In this document: positions 7,968 through 18,085 of the stretch, piece by piece | Position numbering within the stretch: the stretch's first letter is position 1 | Layout of the letters: each line of letters begins with the position of its first letter | Source of the DNA: Fusibacter bizertensis | GTDB lineage: Bacteria; Bacillota; Clostridia; Peptostreptococcales; Acidaminobacteraceae | Direction: 5' to 3' | NCBI RefSeq assembly: GCF_029914245.1 | Contig: NZ_JARYZI010000002.1 | Location: 248,001 to 312,000, forward strand | Length of the DNA: 64,000 nt | Program-made: the position numbers and the translations under genes | Notes under the pieces: generated by a model | What the model was told of the DNA's origin: nothing | Database searches by the model: none | What the model saw: only the letters and a program-made list of their open reading frames with translations

Positions 7968-8930
7968 TTACACTGTCACTTCATATACACTGTTTTCTTC
8001 AAGTTGTTCAAGTTTAGAGATTGCTTTGAAATATTCAAGATGTAGCTTATCTTCATTCACGACATTTGTTACATAATCAGTAACAACCTCTGCTTTGATG
8101 GTACGCGTTACAATCCGGTCCTCTTCATTGAAAATCTTACTTTTATAGTCATTGACTGCTGTTACAATTTTTCTTAAAGTATCATACCCTTTGCAAGGTA
8201 AAAACAATAAAAATTGATCTCCTGAATAATGACAAATCAGTTCTTCCGAACTCAATAATTCCTTGATGTACTGATACACAGAAGCCACATAATCATTTTT
8301 CCATAGCGAACCAAACTTTTCTTGAATTGAACTTACTATCTTTAAATCAATCAGTACTAAATATGCTGTGCCGCCACTATGACAATTGGTTTTTATACAG
8401 TTCATCACCGCATCATGGAACTTGTTTTTTTCCTGCGTTCTCTCTTCATCAGTCAGTATATGAGTCATCTCATATTCTATTTTGTAATTCATCAGTTCAG
8501 TGAGGTCTATCATAGATGCCCATAAGAACTGTTTTTCTCCAATTTTCATAGGTACTAAAGTGATATCAAACCACTTAAGTACAATTTCATTATCCACTGT
8601 AAAATTATTACTCCAAAGTATATTGCGGATAACGGTCTTCTTTTCCATACTCTCCATTACGTTATTTCTTAAATTGCAGTTTTTGCACTGTCTAATCGTG
8701 CCGCAGTTTGAGTTAGTCCCTTCAACTTGACTACATCTAAAGATGTTACCAAAGAGGTCCTTTGCAAGATTTAAGTTTCCATCAAAATACCTTCTCATCT
8801 TCTCGTTAATGTAAACAATTTCATAATGTTCATTTAAAACGATTGATCCAATAGGATTGATTTCAATAAACTCGTTAAATATCTTAAAAGCATCATCTTT
8901 CAAATTTTCAAATAGGTTAATCTCTTTCAT
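7968..8930 (-). CDS. PAS sensor with Cys cluster and degenerate GGDEF domain
   Basis: The protein has 320 residues from the ATG at 8930 (AGGTGA upstream); an in-frame ATG at 8945 lacks a ribosome site. Residues ~20-155 form a PAS domain carrying four cysteines in the order FRC...NCG...QCKNC ahead of 'NLRN', a pattern seen in PAS domains that may bind a metal or cofactor. Residues ~170-310 follow the GGDEF fold, but the signature reads SGDQF and the substrate-binding Asp/Asn region is altered, so cyclase activity is unlikely. It is probably a cytoplasmic sensor or c-di-GMP/GTP-binding adaptor. It lies 59 bases downstream of a chemoreceptor gene on the same strand and ends at a shared terminator. 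Confidence 0.8.
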   Translation of the reverse strand: MKEINLFENLKDDAFKIFNEFIEINPIGSIVLNEHYEIVYINEKMRRYFDGNLNLAKDLFGNIFRCSQVEGTNSNCGTIRQCKNCNLRNNVMESMEKKTVIRNILWSNNFTVDNEIVLKWFDITLVPMKIGEKQFLWASMIDLTELMNYKIEYEMTHILTDEERTQEKNKFHDAVMNCIKTNCHSGGTAYLVLIDLKIVSSIQEKFGSLWKNDYVASVYQYIKELLSSEELICHYSGDQFLLFLPCKGYDTLRKIVTAVNDYKSKIFNEEDRIVTRTIKAEVVTDYVTNVVNEDKLHLEYFKAISKLEQLEENSVYEVTV

Positions 8931-8989
8931 GCTGTCACCTTTCATGATCTTATTGCTATGATTATATAATAAATTAGTCTTTACTACGA

Positions 8990-10723
8990 CTACATTTTAA
9001 ATTTACTGATATTTAGATTGAGATCTTCTGAAAGTTCTGCTTGTGATACAGCAACTTTTGACACTTCATCTATAGCTTTGGTTACTTCTTCGATGTTATT
9101 TGAGATCTCTAAACTGCTAGCAGTTGCTTCTTGTATAGCGCTCGCCACATTTTCTATTGCTTCATTGACTTGCGTAATTGAATCATTGATTTCTGTAGCA
9201 CGACCATTAAACTTTGACATCGCATTTTTGACATATTCCGAATCTTCAAGGTACTGTTCACCTGTTTTTACCAAAGTGTCATAGTCAGCAATTACTTTGT
9301 TATCTATAAATTCTAGTAAGCCCTGTGAATTCAAAGAAAGCTCATCAAAAGCAATATTTACTTCTCCAACCATACCATTGATTTGTTCAACGGTCTGTGT
9401 CGACGCTTCAGCCAGTTTCCTAACTTCATCTGCAACAACGGCAAATCCTCTACCATGTTCCCCTGCTCTTGCCGCTTCAATCGCTGCGTTTAATGCTAGA
9501 AGGTTAATTTGTTCTGATATCTTTTGAATAGAATCTGACATGACCTTGATCTCACCAACCACTTTTCCTTTTTCAATGGACTGCTTAATCTGAGCTTGTC
9601 GCTTAAGGTATATATCATTTGCTTCCTTTTTAGATTGAACCGCACCTTGCTTCATATTCTCAGCACGCTTTGCAATCTCTTTTGCATTATCGTTACCTAG
9701 ATTTGCTTCACTTAACAATGCATTTGCAATATTAAGTATCAAATAGCCAGATGAACTAATTTGCTCAATCGCTGCAGATGTCTCTTCCATACCAGCGGCA
9801 ATTTCTTGCGTTCCAGTGTTAACATTTTGAACTTGTGCGTTAATCTCTTCTACTGTTGCACTTAACTCTTCACTTGAAGAACTTACTTCACCACTGTTAC
9901 TACCGATAACGATGAGTAGCCCTTTTAGTTTATCAACCATACCTTCAAAGGCTTGACTAAGTTTTCCGATTTCATCTTTTCTAGTTACAAATTTTGCATC
10001 TAGTGCATTGGAAAAATCACCTCCAGCTAAGTACTCAGCTTGCTTAACACTTGCCTCTAAACCATTTACGATGCTTTGGGTAATAAGTACACCAATCAAG
10101 AGAGCCAGCAAAATACTAAATGAAGTTAAAATAATGGTAATTATTCTTCCTGCGTTCATATATGAATCACTATTTTTCATAAGTTGATCTGCTAAATTAT
10201 TATTTAAGTCTTTAATTGAAGCCAAAGTCACTTCAGTTTCCATACGAAGCGATGCTGCAACTTCGTTACGTTTTAAAGCTTCTGAATATTGACCTTCTTC
10301 AACTAATTTTATAATTTCATCTCTCAACTTCCGATACTCCGTGTTAGAAGCTTTAAACGCATCAATCAATGTTCTTTCTTCAGCCACTATTTCCCGTTTC
10401 TCAAGTTCAGTTAAAAGTGCATCGTTATCTTTAGAAATAAGGCTTAAATTTGCCTTTATACCTTCTACTATATCGCCCACATTTCCAAGTTGAGATTTAT
10501 ATAAAAGGTCATTCATTTCAAATTTCGCTTCTGCTTGGTGCACTTGTATTTTTCCAAGAATGGCATTAGGTAGCATCCTCTCGTTGTAAATTAATTTAAG
10601 ATAATTATCAATCGAGCTGGTTAGAAACATTCCCACTCCCCCTACAATTCCTGTAACCACAGCAACAATTATAAAACCTGTTAAAATCTTTGTCCCCGTC
10701 TTCAAATTCAAAAAAAAACGCAT
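8990..10723 (-). CDS. Methyl-accepting chemotaxis protein, four-helix-bundle sensor
   Basis: This 577-residue inner-membrane chemoreceptor has a membrane segment at ~12-34, an extracytoplasmic helical sensor of ~150 residues, a second segment at ~192-215, a HAMP domain (~215-270) and a long cytoplasmic coiled coil. The hairpin tip that contacts CheA/CheW is present near residues 400-435 ('[20 protein letters not shown]'). The ligand domain fits the 4HB_MCP family, so the ligand cannot be read from sequence. GGGGAGGAAAGG precedes the ATG. It is followed by the PAS/GGDEF gene, which may share its transcript. Confidence 0.95.
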   Translation of the reverse strand: MRFFLNLKTGTKILTGFIIVAVVTGIVGGVGMFLTSSIDNYLKLIYNERMLPNAILGKIQVHQAEAKFEMNDLLYKSQLGNVGDIVEGIKANLSLISKDNDALLTELEKREIVAEERTLIDAFKASNTEYRKLRDEIIKLVEEGQYSEALKRNEVAASLRMETEVTLASIKDLNNNLADQLMKNSDSYMNAGRIITIILTSFSILLALLIGVLITQSIVNGLEASVKQAEYLAGGDFSNALDAKFVTRKDEIGKLSQAFEGMVDKLKGLLIVIGSNSGEVSSSSEELSATVEEINAQVQNVNTGTQEIAAGMEETSAAIEQISSSGYLILNIANALLSEANLGNDNAKEIAKRAENMKQGAVQSKKEANDIYLKRQAQIKQSIEKGKVVGEIKVMSDSIQKISEQINLLALNAAIEAARAGEHGRGFAVVADEVRKLAEASTQTVEQINGMVGEVNIAFDELSLNSQGLLEFIDNKVIADYDTLVKTGEQYLEDSEYVKNAMSKFNGRATEINDSITQVNEAIENVASAIQEATASSLEISNNIEEVTKAIDEVSKVAVSQAELSEDLNLNISKFKM

Positions 10724-10899
10724 CCTTTCCTCCCCTTCATCTCTTATATATTTTTAATCCTTTAGTTGAAATCCAAAAAAAGAAAAACCGCCCCTAAAAA
10801 CGTATTGTTTTTAAGACCAGTTCTACATAAAAGCCAAGCTTAACTTCTCTTTTTTTGTCCAACCAACCATCGGATTATTAAATTGATATTAACTTTTAC

Positions 10900-11238
10900 T
10901 TATATTATTTTCATCTTATATACGAATAGATCATTCTCAAAATCTGAATCTAATTTGTAAAATTTAAACTTATACTTATGATTTAGAATTTCTAAGAACC
11001 TTATTTCCGAATGAAAAGAATCTCTTTCATAAAAGTCAGTGAACACTTTAATCGCTTCATTACCAAAATTTTTAATGAGATGCTTTTCAAAATCTGATAC
11101 AACGCCTTGCATTACTATATGGACTTCATGCTTCAAATACTTAATATAAATATTTTTGGGACCTTTACCATTAGCATCTTTCAAGAGATTTGTAAAAGCC
11201 CTTAGCATCTCGTGCTTTTCCTCATCTGAGAATTCCAT
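10900..11238 (-). CDS. DUF2294-like small protein
   Basis: The protein has 112 residues from the ATG at 11238, which has GGTGAT just upstream; the ATG at 11250 lacks a ribosome site. The pattern 'GKGPKNIYIKYLKHEVHIVM' followed by a conserved Glu-Lys and a C-terminal beta strand pair resembles DUF2294, a family of ~110-120-residue proteins of unknown biochemical role found in Firmicutes and cyanobacteria. It sits alone between a chemoreceptor and an RNPP-like regulator, both on the same strand. Confidence 0.65.
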   Translation of the reverse strand: MEFSDEEKHEMLRAFTNLLKDANGKGPKNIYIKYLKHEVHIVMQGVVSDFEKHLIKNFGNEAIKVFTDFYERDSFHSEIRFLEILNHKYKFKFYKLDSDFENDLFVYKMKII

Positions 11239-11300
11239 TTTATCACCCATTCTAATGTGTTATCCAAACTACATTCACTAATCTAGCTCTTTGTTTCATC

Positions 11301-12209
11301 TCATGCATATTTACTATTAATATAATCTTGTATAAAATCAATTTTTTTTAAATCTTGATAATCTTTTTGAGAATCAATAATTTTTCCAAAAACGAGAAAT
11401 AAATCAATAAAATGATTTTTTGCTACGTTGTCCCCTTTAATAAAGTAAAACTTTGCTAATAAAAAATAGGTTATATATATTCTACTAAGTTTATTACATT
11501 TTAGCTGAAAAGCTTTAAATTCAAGTAAGGCTTTCTCTAATTCAATAAGTTCCTTTTGTTCTATAAAACTATAAAAATAATTTATGGCGATTGAAATATA
11601 GATTTCTTTAAAAGCATTTATTTTTCTTTTTTTATGTACTTCATTATATAATGCGGCTAGTAATTGATCACCTTTTTCGTTTTTTTGAGTATTATAATAA
11701 TAAAGCATCAATAAATTATAAAGTTTAGTCAATGGTAATGAAAACAGCTCAATTTTGTCAAATTGATCCAATTTTCCATCTAGCTTTTCAATCCCCCTTT
11801 TTATGAAAAAAAATGTGCTGTCATAGTCATGGGTTTTGAAGAGTTCATATATTGCAAAATTGAAATCTATTTCTCCAGACCATGTCTTCGTTTGAAAATT
11901 TGGATCATCTTTTACAAAGTTAGTTAGTTGATATAATTTTTCAAGCTCTTTATTAAACCGAAATACTTCGAATTGATCAATCACTTTTTTTGCAAAATCA
12001 GGGTTTTCGCAAGATATATACGGCAAATACTCATATAAATCCAAATCCAATTTATAACCAATTTTAGACAATACCGAGACTGAAGGGTTTCTCTCACCTT
12101 TTTCTATAAGGTAAATAAACTTCTCAGAACATATATTCTCAGCTAATGCTTTAACCGACATCTGTTTGTCTGTACGAATTTTTTTAATTAACGTGCCTAA
12201 ATTTCTCAT
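11301..12209 (-). CDS. Second XRE/TPR regulator (RNPP-like)
   Basis: The 302-residue protein has an N-terminal helix-turn-helix (residues ~7-62, 'MSVKALAENICSEKFIYLIE') and a long helical C-terminal part resembling TPR repeats. The layout is that of Rgg/PlcR-like regulators, but no candidate signal-peptide gene is seen next to it. Upstream at 12288-12301 lies a 14-bp perfect palindrome that may be its operator. Base composition is AT-rich compared with the neighbouring HD and chemoreceptor genes, which may mean transfer. The target genes are unknown. Confidence 0.75.
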   Translation of the reverse strand: MRNLGTLIKKIRTDKQMSVKALAENICSEKFIYLIEKGERNPSVSVLSKIGYKLDLDLYEYLPYISCENPDFAKKVIDQFEVFRFNKELEKLYQLTNFVKDDPNFQTKTWSGEIDFNFAIYELFKTHDYDSTFFFIKRGIEKLDGKLDQFDKIELFSLPLTKLYNLLMLYYYNTQKNEKGDQLLAALYNEVHKKRKINAFKEIYISIAINYFYSFIEQKELIELEKALLEFKAFQLKCNKLSRIYITYFLLAKFYFIKGDNVAKNHFIDLFLVFGKIIDSQKDYQDLKKIDFIQDYINSKYA

Positions 12210-12287
12210 AATTAATAACTTTCTTTCATACTATTTTCCATCTTTTCAACAACTCCAATTATACAAATTTATTTAGTACTTTCATAG

Positions 12288-12301
12288 TGAACAATTGTTC
12301 A
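12288..12301. promoter_or_regulatory. 14-bp palindrome upstream of the XRE/TPR regulator
   Basis: TGAACAATTGTTCA is a perfect palindrome about 80 bases upstream of the regulator start, a plausible autoregulatory operator. No binding evidence is available. Confidence 0.4.
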
Positions 12302-12317
12302 AAACTTTGAATTAAAA

Positions 12318-12341
12318 AACCCTAAGTTTTCACTTAGGGTT
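12318..12341 (-). terminator. Terminator of the HD-domain gene
   Basis: AACCCTAAG and CTTAGGGTT pair around a short loop, followed on the minus strand by a run of six T. It lies 12 bases past the HD gene stop. Confidence 0.8.
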
Positions 12342-12352
12342 AACAATACAAA

Positions 12353-12898
12353 TTATGGTCTAAATGTCTTAAGCGCATCTAAGGTCTGCTGAACTAAGTC
12401 GTTAAGTTCCCAGCCTAACATGTTTGCACCATTTTCGATAACATCCCTTGAACAACCTGCTGCAAAGGATTTACTTTTAAATTTTTTCATCACTGATTTA
12501 AGCTCTAAATCTTGAACACTCTTTGAGGGTCTCATAATCACTGCAGCGCCAATCAGTCCAGTAAGTTCATCTACTGCATAGAGTACTTTCTCCATCTGAT
12601 GTTCTGGTTTGATGTCTACACAGATGCCATAACCATGACTGGCAGTGGCACGGATGAGGCGTTCATCAAGTCCTCTTTCTCTCATAATCTCTTGTGACTT
12701 GATACAGTGTTGATCGGGAAACTTACCAAAATCAAGATCATGCAATAAGCCTACTGTTCCCCAAAAATCCTCATCTTCTCCATAACCCAATTTTCTAGCG
12801 AAATACTTCATCGTCTCTTCAACAATCTGAGCATGTTCAAGGTGAAACGGGTCATCGTTGAATTCGGTTAAAAGTTCCCATGCTTCGTTTCTTGTCAT
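12353..12898 (-). CDS. HD-domain hydrolase
   Basis: The 181-residue soluble protein shows the HD metal-site order: His in 'PFHLEHAQ', the His-Asp pair in 'GLLHDLDFGKFP', a later His in 'ATASHGYG', and Asp in 'YAVDELTGLI'. These match small HDIG-type phosphohydrolases that act on nucleotides or related phosphates; the substrate is unknown. GGAGG lies 6 bases before the ATG. It stands as a single gene, with a terminator downstream at 12318-12341 and the terminator of the next chemoreceptor upstream at 12982-13008. Confidence 0.85.
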   Translation of the reverse strand: MTRNEAWELLTEFNDDPFHLEHAQIVEETMKYFARKLGYGEDEDFWGTVGLLHDLDFGKFPDQHCIKSQEIMRERGLDERLIRATASHGYGICVDIKPEHQMEKVLYAVDELTGLIGAAVIMRPSKSVQDLELKSVMKKFKSKSFAAGCSRDVIENGANMLGWELNDLVQQTLDALKTFRP

Positions 12899-12981
12899 AT
12901 AAAGCCTCCTAGTCCATATTTAGTTTCATCATAAATTGCTAATCTGTTTTATCAGATTATACTACAAATAGCATAATAACA

Positions 12982-13008
12982 AAACCCCAGGAAAAAGACC
13001 TGGGGTTT
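12982..13008 (-). terminator. Terminator of the dCache chemoreceptor gene
   Basis: AAACCCCAGG and CCTGGGGTTT pair perfectly over 10 bp with a 7-base loop and are followed on the minus strand by a T-rich run. Confidence 0.85.
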
Positions 13009-13034
13009 GGCTATAAATACTATAGGTAAAACAT

Positions 13035-15038
13035 TTAAACTTTAAAACGTCCCATCTCATCAGATAGTTTACTGATTTCTTCGTTTAAGGTTTCAATCGC
13101 TTGTCCAATCTCTGTTACACGAGAATACTGTTCTTCAGTTGAAGCGTTGATCTCTTCAGTTGAAGCAGCTGACTGCTCACTAATAGCCGCCATGGATTCT
13201 AGAGAAGCAATCAAATCGTTTTTAAGTGTCTCAATTTGCCTAGTTTCTTCTATAAACACACGGATGATACTGCCGACATTGTTAACGCTTCCGTCAATGT
13301 TATCAAATACTACCACAGTTTCATCTAAGTTTAGTTGCGCAGTTCTAACTGAACTTTGCGTCATATCAACTGTTTTGCTCGTATTGTCTACTACAGATAC
13401 GATCTTCGCGATGATACTATTGATCTCTTGAGCAGACTTAGATGACTGTTCTGCTAATTTTCTAATCTCATCTGCAACAACTGCAAAGCCTCTTCCAGCT
13501 TCACCTGCACGTGCGGCTTCGATTGAAGCATTAAGTGCTAGGAGGTTCGTCTGTTCAGAGATGCCTCTAATGGTATCTACGATGTTTTCAATTTCCTTAG
13601 AGCTCGTGGTTAACGTGCCTACGTTATCAGCAACTTCACCAGTGTTTTTAACGGTCTCTTGGAAAACATCTTTCAAATTCATAATTTTATCTCTACCGTT
13701 CTGATTATTAGTTACCATCTCATCAGAAACGGTTTTAACTTCATTTAGCTTTTCAAAAATCTGGTTTATACTAGTGCCAAGTGATTGGCCCGTTATCAAC
13801 CTATCGTTGACATTAGAAGCCATCTCAGTAGAACCATGTGCGATTTCTTCAATCGCCTTTGTTACTTCGTTACTTGAGTTCATCAGACCATCGACGTTTT
13901 CGTTAATTCTCTCTGATGAATTTGCAACTGACTGAATACCATTTGCAGTTTCCATGATTAACCGCTTCACATTTGCTGTCATCTTCTCAAAGTCAGCAGA
14001 TAATGCACCGATTTCATCTTTAGAGTGATAATCTATCGCTACAGTGAAATTTCCATCACCCACTTGTGACATACTATGTTGAATTTTCTCAAGTGGTTTA
14101 GAAACCCATTTACCAATAATTGTTTGTATGATAATGATGAGTAAAACAATCGCTACAAAAATAATCACGACATTGTTGATGATGATCGATCTAACAATAC
14201 TTTGAATTTGACTTCTTGGATAAGTCACAACTAGTGTTAAATCACCATATTTCTTCGATATCGCATAAGCTGAATCACCGCTATCGGTAATTGTCTCGAT
14301 TTTCTCACCATTTGCCATGGTTTTATCTAACCAAGGGATATCAGAGCTAGGTTTCCCCACAAACTCAGCGTTAGCATGATTGATAATCACCCCAGAAGAA
14401 TCCACGATCAGGCCATAACCGCCTTCACCGATAATCAATTTTTCAAGTGCATGCTGAATGTCTAACTTGTTTAAAAGTTCAGTGATGGCAGTTGGTTCTA
14501 TACCAATCTGGACCACTCCAGGTTCGTCTATCCTAGCTACGCCAATATACTGGAACAAAACATTATCAGTACCCCTCGGTGATGGCTCTTGCGCAAGTGC
14601 AGCATCTCTTTTACCAATCAAATCAACAAAAGGTAATGTTTGTTCTGAGGTGTTAAAGTCAAACCCATAAAATCCAGTGATGTTACCATAGAGTAGCACG
14701 CCTTTTCCATCTGTTACATGGATCTCAGAAACACCAAGTTGGTCAGCAAGTGCAACCATCTTGTTCGTCTCGAGCATAGTAGGATCAATCTGGATCATTT
14801 TAGCAATTGATCTTGCAAGAGCGATGTTTTTCTCGTTGATAGCATCTTTAGTAATCTGGATTGTTTCACTTGCAGATAAAATCTGACCTTCTATGTTTGA
14901 TAATTGATCAATCAATTGCAGGGACACAACTGATTCTATGGAAGTGCTGGTTTTTAAGATATTGAATCCACCTTGAAATACAATCGCCAAGACGATAATT
15001 AACCCCGTAATTAAAACAATTTTTCCTTTTAACTTCAT
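13035..15038 (-). CDS. Methyl-accepting chemotaxis protein with double-Cache-like sensor
   Basis: This 667-residue chemoreceptor has a membrane segment at ~7-27, an extracytoplasmic region of ~255 residues with two strand-rich PAS-like lobes ('[16 protein letters not shown]' and '[18 protein letters not shown]'), a second segment at ~286-308, HAMP (~308-362) and the signalling coiled coil with tip '[20 protein letters not shown]' near residues 505-525. The build is of dCache type, which commonly binds amino acids, amines or organic acids; the ligand is not predictable here. GGTGG precedes the ATG. An unusually long 5' region of 270 bases separates it from YwbE. Confidence 0.95.
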   Translation of the reverse strand: MKLKGKIVLITGLIIVLAIVFQGGFNILKTSTSIESVVSLQLIDQLSNIEGQILSASETIQITKDAINEKNIALARSIAKMIQIDPTMLETNKMVALADQLGVSEIHVTDGKGVLLYGNITGFYGFDFNTSEQTLPFVDLIGKRDAALAQEPSPRGTDNVLFQYIGVARIDEPGVVQIGIEPTAITELLNKLDIQHALEKLIIGEGGYGLIVDSSGVIINHANAEFVGKPSSDIPWLDKTMANGEKIETITDSGDSAYAISKKYGDLTLVVTYPRSQIQSIVRSIIINNVVIIFVAIVLLIIIIQTIIGKWVSKPLEKIQHSMSQVGDGNFTVAIDYHSKDEIGALSADFEKMTANVKRLIMETANGIQSVANSSERINENVDGLMNSSNEVTKAIEEIAHGSTEMASNVNDRLITGQSLGTSINQIFEKLNEVKTVSDEMVTNNQNGRDKIMNLKDVFQETVKNTGEVADNVGTLTTSSKEIENIVDTIRGISEQTNLLALNASIEAARAGEAGRGFAVVADEIRKLAEQSSKSAQEINSIIAKIVSVVDNTSKTVDMTQSSVRTAQLNLDETVVVFDNIDGSVNNVGSIIRVFIEETRQIETLKNDLIASLESMAAISEQSAASTEEINASTEEQYSRVTEIGQAIETLNEEISKLSDEMGRFKV

Positions 15039-15264
15039 ATATAAACCACCTTTCTTTACCTCTTACGGTATGTATGTGTTACTTAAGGTAGTGGTCTATA
15101 GGTATATATACCTTATATTTATAGGTCGAATCTTTTATATGCGTTTAAATAGTTATTTTTTTTAGGTTATCTCTTTTGATATCGTTAAGTGATTTTAAGT
15201 ATTACACAATATCTTATTTTCTCACTATACTTTTGTCAACTTAAAAATTATCTTAGATAAAAAA

Positions 15265-15303
15265 CGCTGTAGGGTCAACATACTCTATCGTAACCCTACA
15301 GCG
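15265..15303 (-). terminator. Terminator after ywbE
   Basis: CGCTGTAGGGT at 15265-15275 pairs with ACCCTACAGCG at 15293-15303, an 11-bp perfect stem. On the minus strand it is followed by TTTTTTATC, so it ends the dbpA-ywbE transcript. Confidence 0.85.
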
Positions 15304-15312
15304 CCTCACATT

Positions 15313-15507
15313 TTATAAAATTTGCTGCACCCTGCCTACTTGACCATCTTCAAGTCTAACTTTGATGCCATGTGGGTGAGTAGACGAATTGGTGAGCAGA
15401 TCTTTGACCACACCTTCTGTTAAAGTGCCTGTTCTTTGATCTTTTTTTAGGATGATTTTGACCCTTAAACCGGGTTTGACATCGCTTCTGTTTTTTCCTG
15501 AACTCAT
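15313..15507 (-). CDS. ywbE: YwbE family protein
   Basis: The 64-residue basic protein with the pattern 'KPGLRVKIILKKDQRTGTLT' and 'PHGIKVRLEDGQVGRVQ' is the YwbE family (DUF2196), small beta-rich proteins of unknown function widespread in Firmicutes. It begins 37 bases after the DbpA-type helicase gene on the same strand, and a terminator follows, so the two form an operon. The pairing with an RNA helicase suggests an RNA-related role, which is inference. Confidence 0.9.
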   Translation of the reverse strand: MSSGKNRSDVKPGLRVKIILKKDQRTGTLTEGVVKDLLTNSSTHPHGIKVRLEDGQVGRVQQIL

Positions 15508-15544
15508 GAATATACCTTCTTATCTATAATATGTTTTTGCTTGC

Positions 15545-17005
15545 CTATTCGTTTGCCTTGCTCACTTTTCTCAGGCGCCCTTTGATCATGGTATTTTGTA
15601 GCGTCTTGTACACACCTTCACCTTTGTGGTTGAGTATCTCTACAAACGTCGATACATCTACAATATTGATGATCCCGATATCGTCAGCCGTCATGCCCTC
15701 TATGCTACAGATCGCCCCTACCACATCACCTGCACGCATCTTGGTTTTCTTCCCTGCGTTGATGTGTAGCTTGAGGATCCCCGCATCTAGCGCAGCGCTT
15801 TTGTCTTCTTTCACCACGTGCTCACGGTCAAGTTTTTCCTCTAAATGTGGCTTTTGTGCCAACACCTGAGCACTTGTCGGAGGCGTTTTTAAAGTGATTT
15901 TTTCCTCTATTAAGGATTCTATGGACTTTAAAAGTCCAGTTTCGCTAGGTGATACAAACGCTATCGCCAAGCCTTCATCGCCCTTACGACCAGTTCTTCC
16001 AATACGGTGGACATAGATCTCAGGTTCTTCAGGTAACTCGTAATTCACCACCAGTGAGATGTTGTCGATATCGATGCCTCTTGCAGCGACATCTGTTGCG
16101 ACAAGGTATCTAAACTGGCCTTTTCTAAAGCGGTTCATCACTTTGGTACGGTCATCTTGCTCCATACCACCATGTAGTTTATCACTTGGATACCCTTTCG
16201 CTCTTAGCGCATCACTTACTGTATCCACTTCGTTTCTCGTGTTACAGAAAATGATGCAAGTGTCTGGGTTCACGATCGTAGTGATGTCAAAGAGTAAGCT
16301 TAACTTCTGACCTTTTGTCACCTCGTAGATCGACTGATCAATCATAGGTTTTTTCACGTCTTGTTCCATCTCGATAAACACGGGATCTTTCATGTAGCGC
16401 TCACAGATACCAGCGATTTTCTCAGGCATGGTTGCTGATAAAAGTGTGGTCACGTGATCTTTTGGCAGTTCTCTGATGATGTCTTCGATCTGCTCAACAA
16501 AGCCCATGTTCAGCATCTCATCTGCTTCATCCAGTACAAAGTACTTGATGTTAGAAAGGTTAAGCGTCCCTCTATCAATATGATCTTGTACACGTCCAGG
16601 TGTTCCTACCACAACATGTACCTTTTCTTTTAATGTCTTGATCTGTGATCTAATCGGTGTCTTACCGTAGACAGCTACGACCTTCATGCGTTTAAATCTA
16701 CCGATGTTAAACAGTTCTTCTTTTACTTGCTCCGCAAGCTCACGTGTCGGTGTAAGTACAAGCACTTGAGGCGCGTTGTCCTCCCAGTTCACTTGATGCA
16801 ATATAGGAATCCCAAACGCAGCCGTCTTGCCACTTCCCGTTTGTGATTTGATGACTAAATCTTGGTTTTTAAGTAACTTAGGAATCACCCTTGCTTGTAC
16901 CATCGTCGGATACTGATACCCAAGTAATTCTATGGACTTTAGAAGCGTCTCTTCTAGTCCCAATTCTGCAAACTTCATCTTATTCATATCTTCTCTTTTC
17001 TTCAT
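15545..17005 (-). CDS. dbpA: DEAD-box RNA helicase, DbpA/YxiN type
   Basis: The 486-residue protein has all core motifs in order: Q-motif region (residues ~25-40), SQTGSGKTAA (~54-63), PTREL, the DEAD box (LDEADEML), SAT, and HRIGRTGR. The last ~75 residues are the DbpA RNA-recognition domain, which directs this subgroup to hairpin 92 of 23S rRNA, so the role is ATP-dependent remodelling in 50S ribosome assembly. Three in-frame ATGs occur in the first 11 codons; the first is used here but an internal one could be right. It is followed by ywbE. Confidence 0.92.
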   Translation of the reverse strand: MKKREDMNKMKFAELGLEETLLKSIELLGYQYPTMVQARVIPKLLKNQDLVIKSQTGSGKTAAFGIPILHQVNWEDNAPQVLVLTPTRELAEQVKEELFNIGRFKRMKVVAVYGKTPIRSQIKTLKEKVHVVVGTPGRVQDHIDRGTLNLSNIKYFVLDEADEMLNMGFVEQIEDIIRELPKDHVTTLLSATMPEKIAGICERYMKDPVFIEMEQDVKKPMIDQSIYEVTKGQKLSLLFDITTIVNPDTCIIFCNTRNEVDTVSDALRAKGYPSDKLHGGMEQDDRTKVMNRFRKGQFRYLVATDVAARGIDIDNISLVVNYELPEEPEIYVHRIGRTGRKGDEGLAIAFVSPSETGLLKSIESLIEEKITLKTPPTSAQVLAQKPHLEEKLDREHVVKEDKSAALDAGILKLHINAGKKTKMRAGDVVGAICSIEGMTADDIGIINIVDVSTFVEILNHKGEGVYKTLQNTMIKGRLRKVSKANE

Positions 17006-17232
17006 GGACTTTCATCAATAATCTACGCACCATATGTGCACAGTTTTACCACAGTTAATTTGTGTCTTTAAGCAAGAATTATATCATACTTTGATGGATT
17101 AGCCTATGGGGGAGCGATTTTTGCGGTGTACTGCTCAAATATAAAATCAAACATATACAACTATAGTTTATATAATTAGCAAACAAATAATTATATCGTT
17201 TATTATTTTAATCATATTTGCTCGTTTTTTCA

Positions 17233-17261
17233 TTGACGCTAGGTTTTGTTTTTTATATAAT
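17233..17261 (+). promoter_or_regulatory. Sigma-A promoter for the DUF2087 regulator operon
   Basis: TTGACG at 17233-17238, a 17-base spacer and TATAAT at 17256-17261 form a near-ideal promoter. The rest of the 334-base gap 17006-17339 is AT-rich, with no other clear feature. Confidence 0.8.
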
Positions 17262-17339
17262 GAAGGTGTCACCACATGAACGTATCAAATCGATGAGTTG
17301 GGTTTAGAAGGAGTGACTTTGTTTTATAAGGAGGAAATG

Positions 17340-18074
17340 ATGGATTTTATAACTTATGATATAGAACAGTTAAAAAAAGGCTATACTTATGACGCTGAGA
17401 CCGAGACGTTTCACTGCCTGATCTGTGATCAGACTTATGAAAAGCATGAGATTTTCAAACTGGACGAACGATTCTTTGATGCCGAGGGCATGATGCAGCA
17501 TCACATCAGAGAAAAACATGTAAGTGTACATCACTATCTACTGGGGCTTGATAAGAAAGTCACTGGTCTGACAGATCATCAGAAGAAGATGCTCATGAGC
17601 ATCCAATCTGGTATGGCTGATAAAGAAGTGGCTGAACAGCTTAGCATATCGCCAAGTACCGTTAGGCATTTTAGGTTTACCATGAAGGAAAAGGCGCGCC
17701 AAGCCAAGGTGTTTATCGCTCTGTATGATCTGACTTTTCTAGAGCCACAGTCATTTGTGCCGGTGCACGCGCACGCCACCATGGTGGATGATCGCTATGT
17801 GACTACTGAGGATGAACAGGAAAAGATCCTTAAAAACCTGTTTGTATCACTAGAGCCGCTTAAGCTAAAGGTGTTCTCATCAAAAGAGAAGAAAAAGCTC
17901 GTCATCTTAAAGAAAATCGCCGAAAGCTTCACCCCTGGGCGGACTTATACAGAGATGGAAGTCAATGAACATCTAAAGGAAATCTACACCGATTTCGCCA
18001 CCATCAGACGCTACCTTATCGAATATAGGTTTATGGCTAGGTCCAAAGATGGCATGTCATACTGGATCATATAA
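17340..18074 (+). CDS. Zinc-finger/HTH regulator with DUF2087 domain
   Basis: The protein has 244 residues from the ATG at 17340, chosen for AAGGAGG 5 bases upstream. Residues ~20-60 have a C2H2-like metal site (Cys-x2-Cys ... His-x4-His, in 'FHCLICDQ' and 'HHIREKHV'). Residues ~80-115 form a LuxR-type helix-turn-helix ('EVAEQLSISPSTVRHFRF'). The C-terminal ~75 residues match DUF2087, a winged-helix-like domain ('RTYTEMEVNEHL', ending 'SKDGMSYWI'). It is probably a DNA-binding regulator. It is the first gene after a strong promoter and is followed after 11 bases by an acetyltransferase gene. Confidence 0.85.
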   Translation: MDFITYDIEQLKKGYTYDAETETFHCLICDQTYEKHEIFKLDERFFDAEGMMQHHIREKHVSVHHYLLGLDKKVTGLTDHQKKMLMSIQSGMADKEVAEQLSISPSTVRHFRFTMKEKARQAKVFIALYDLTFLEPQSFVPVHAHATMVDDRYVTTEDEQEKILKNLFVSLEPLKLKVFSSKEKKKLVILKKIAESFTPGRTYTEMEVNEHLKEIYTDFATIRRYLIEYRFMARSKDGMSYWII

Positions 18075-18085
18075 TTGGAGGACTT

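Noticed and set aside
15039-15312. c-di-GMP riboswitch in the long leader of the dCache chemoreceptor
   Set aside because: No GEMM-type core was found on the minus strand; only a short TATA-rich palindrome near 15100-15113.
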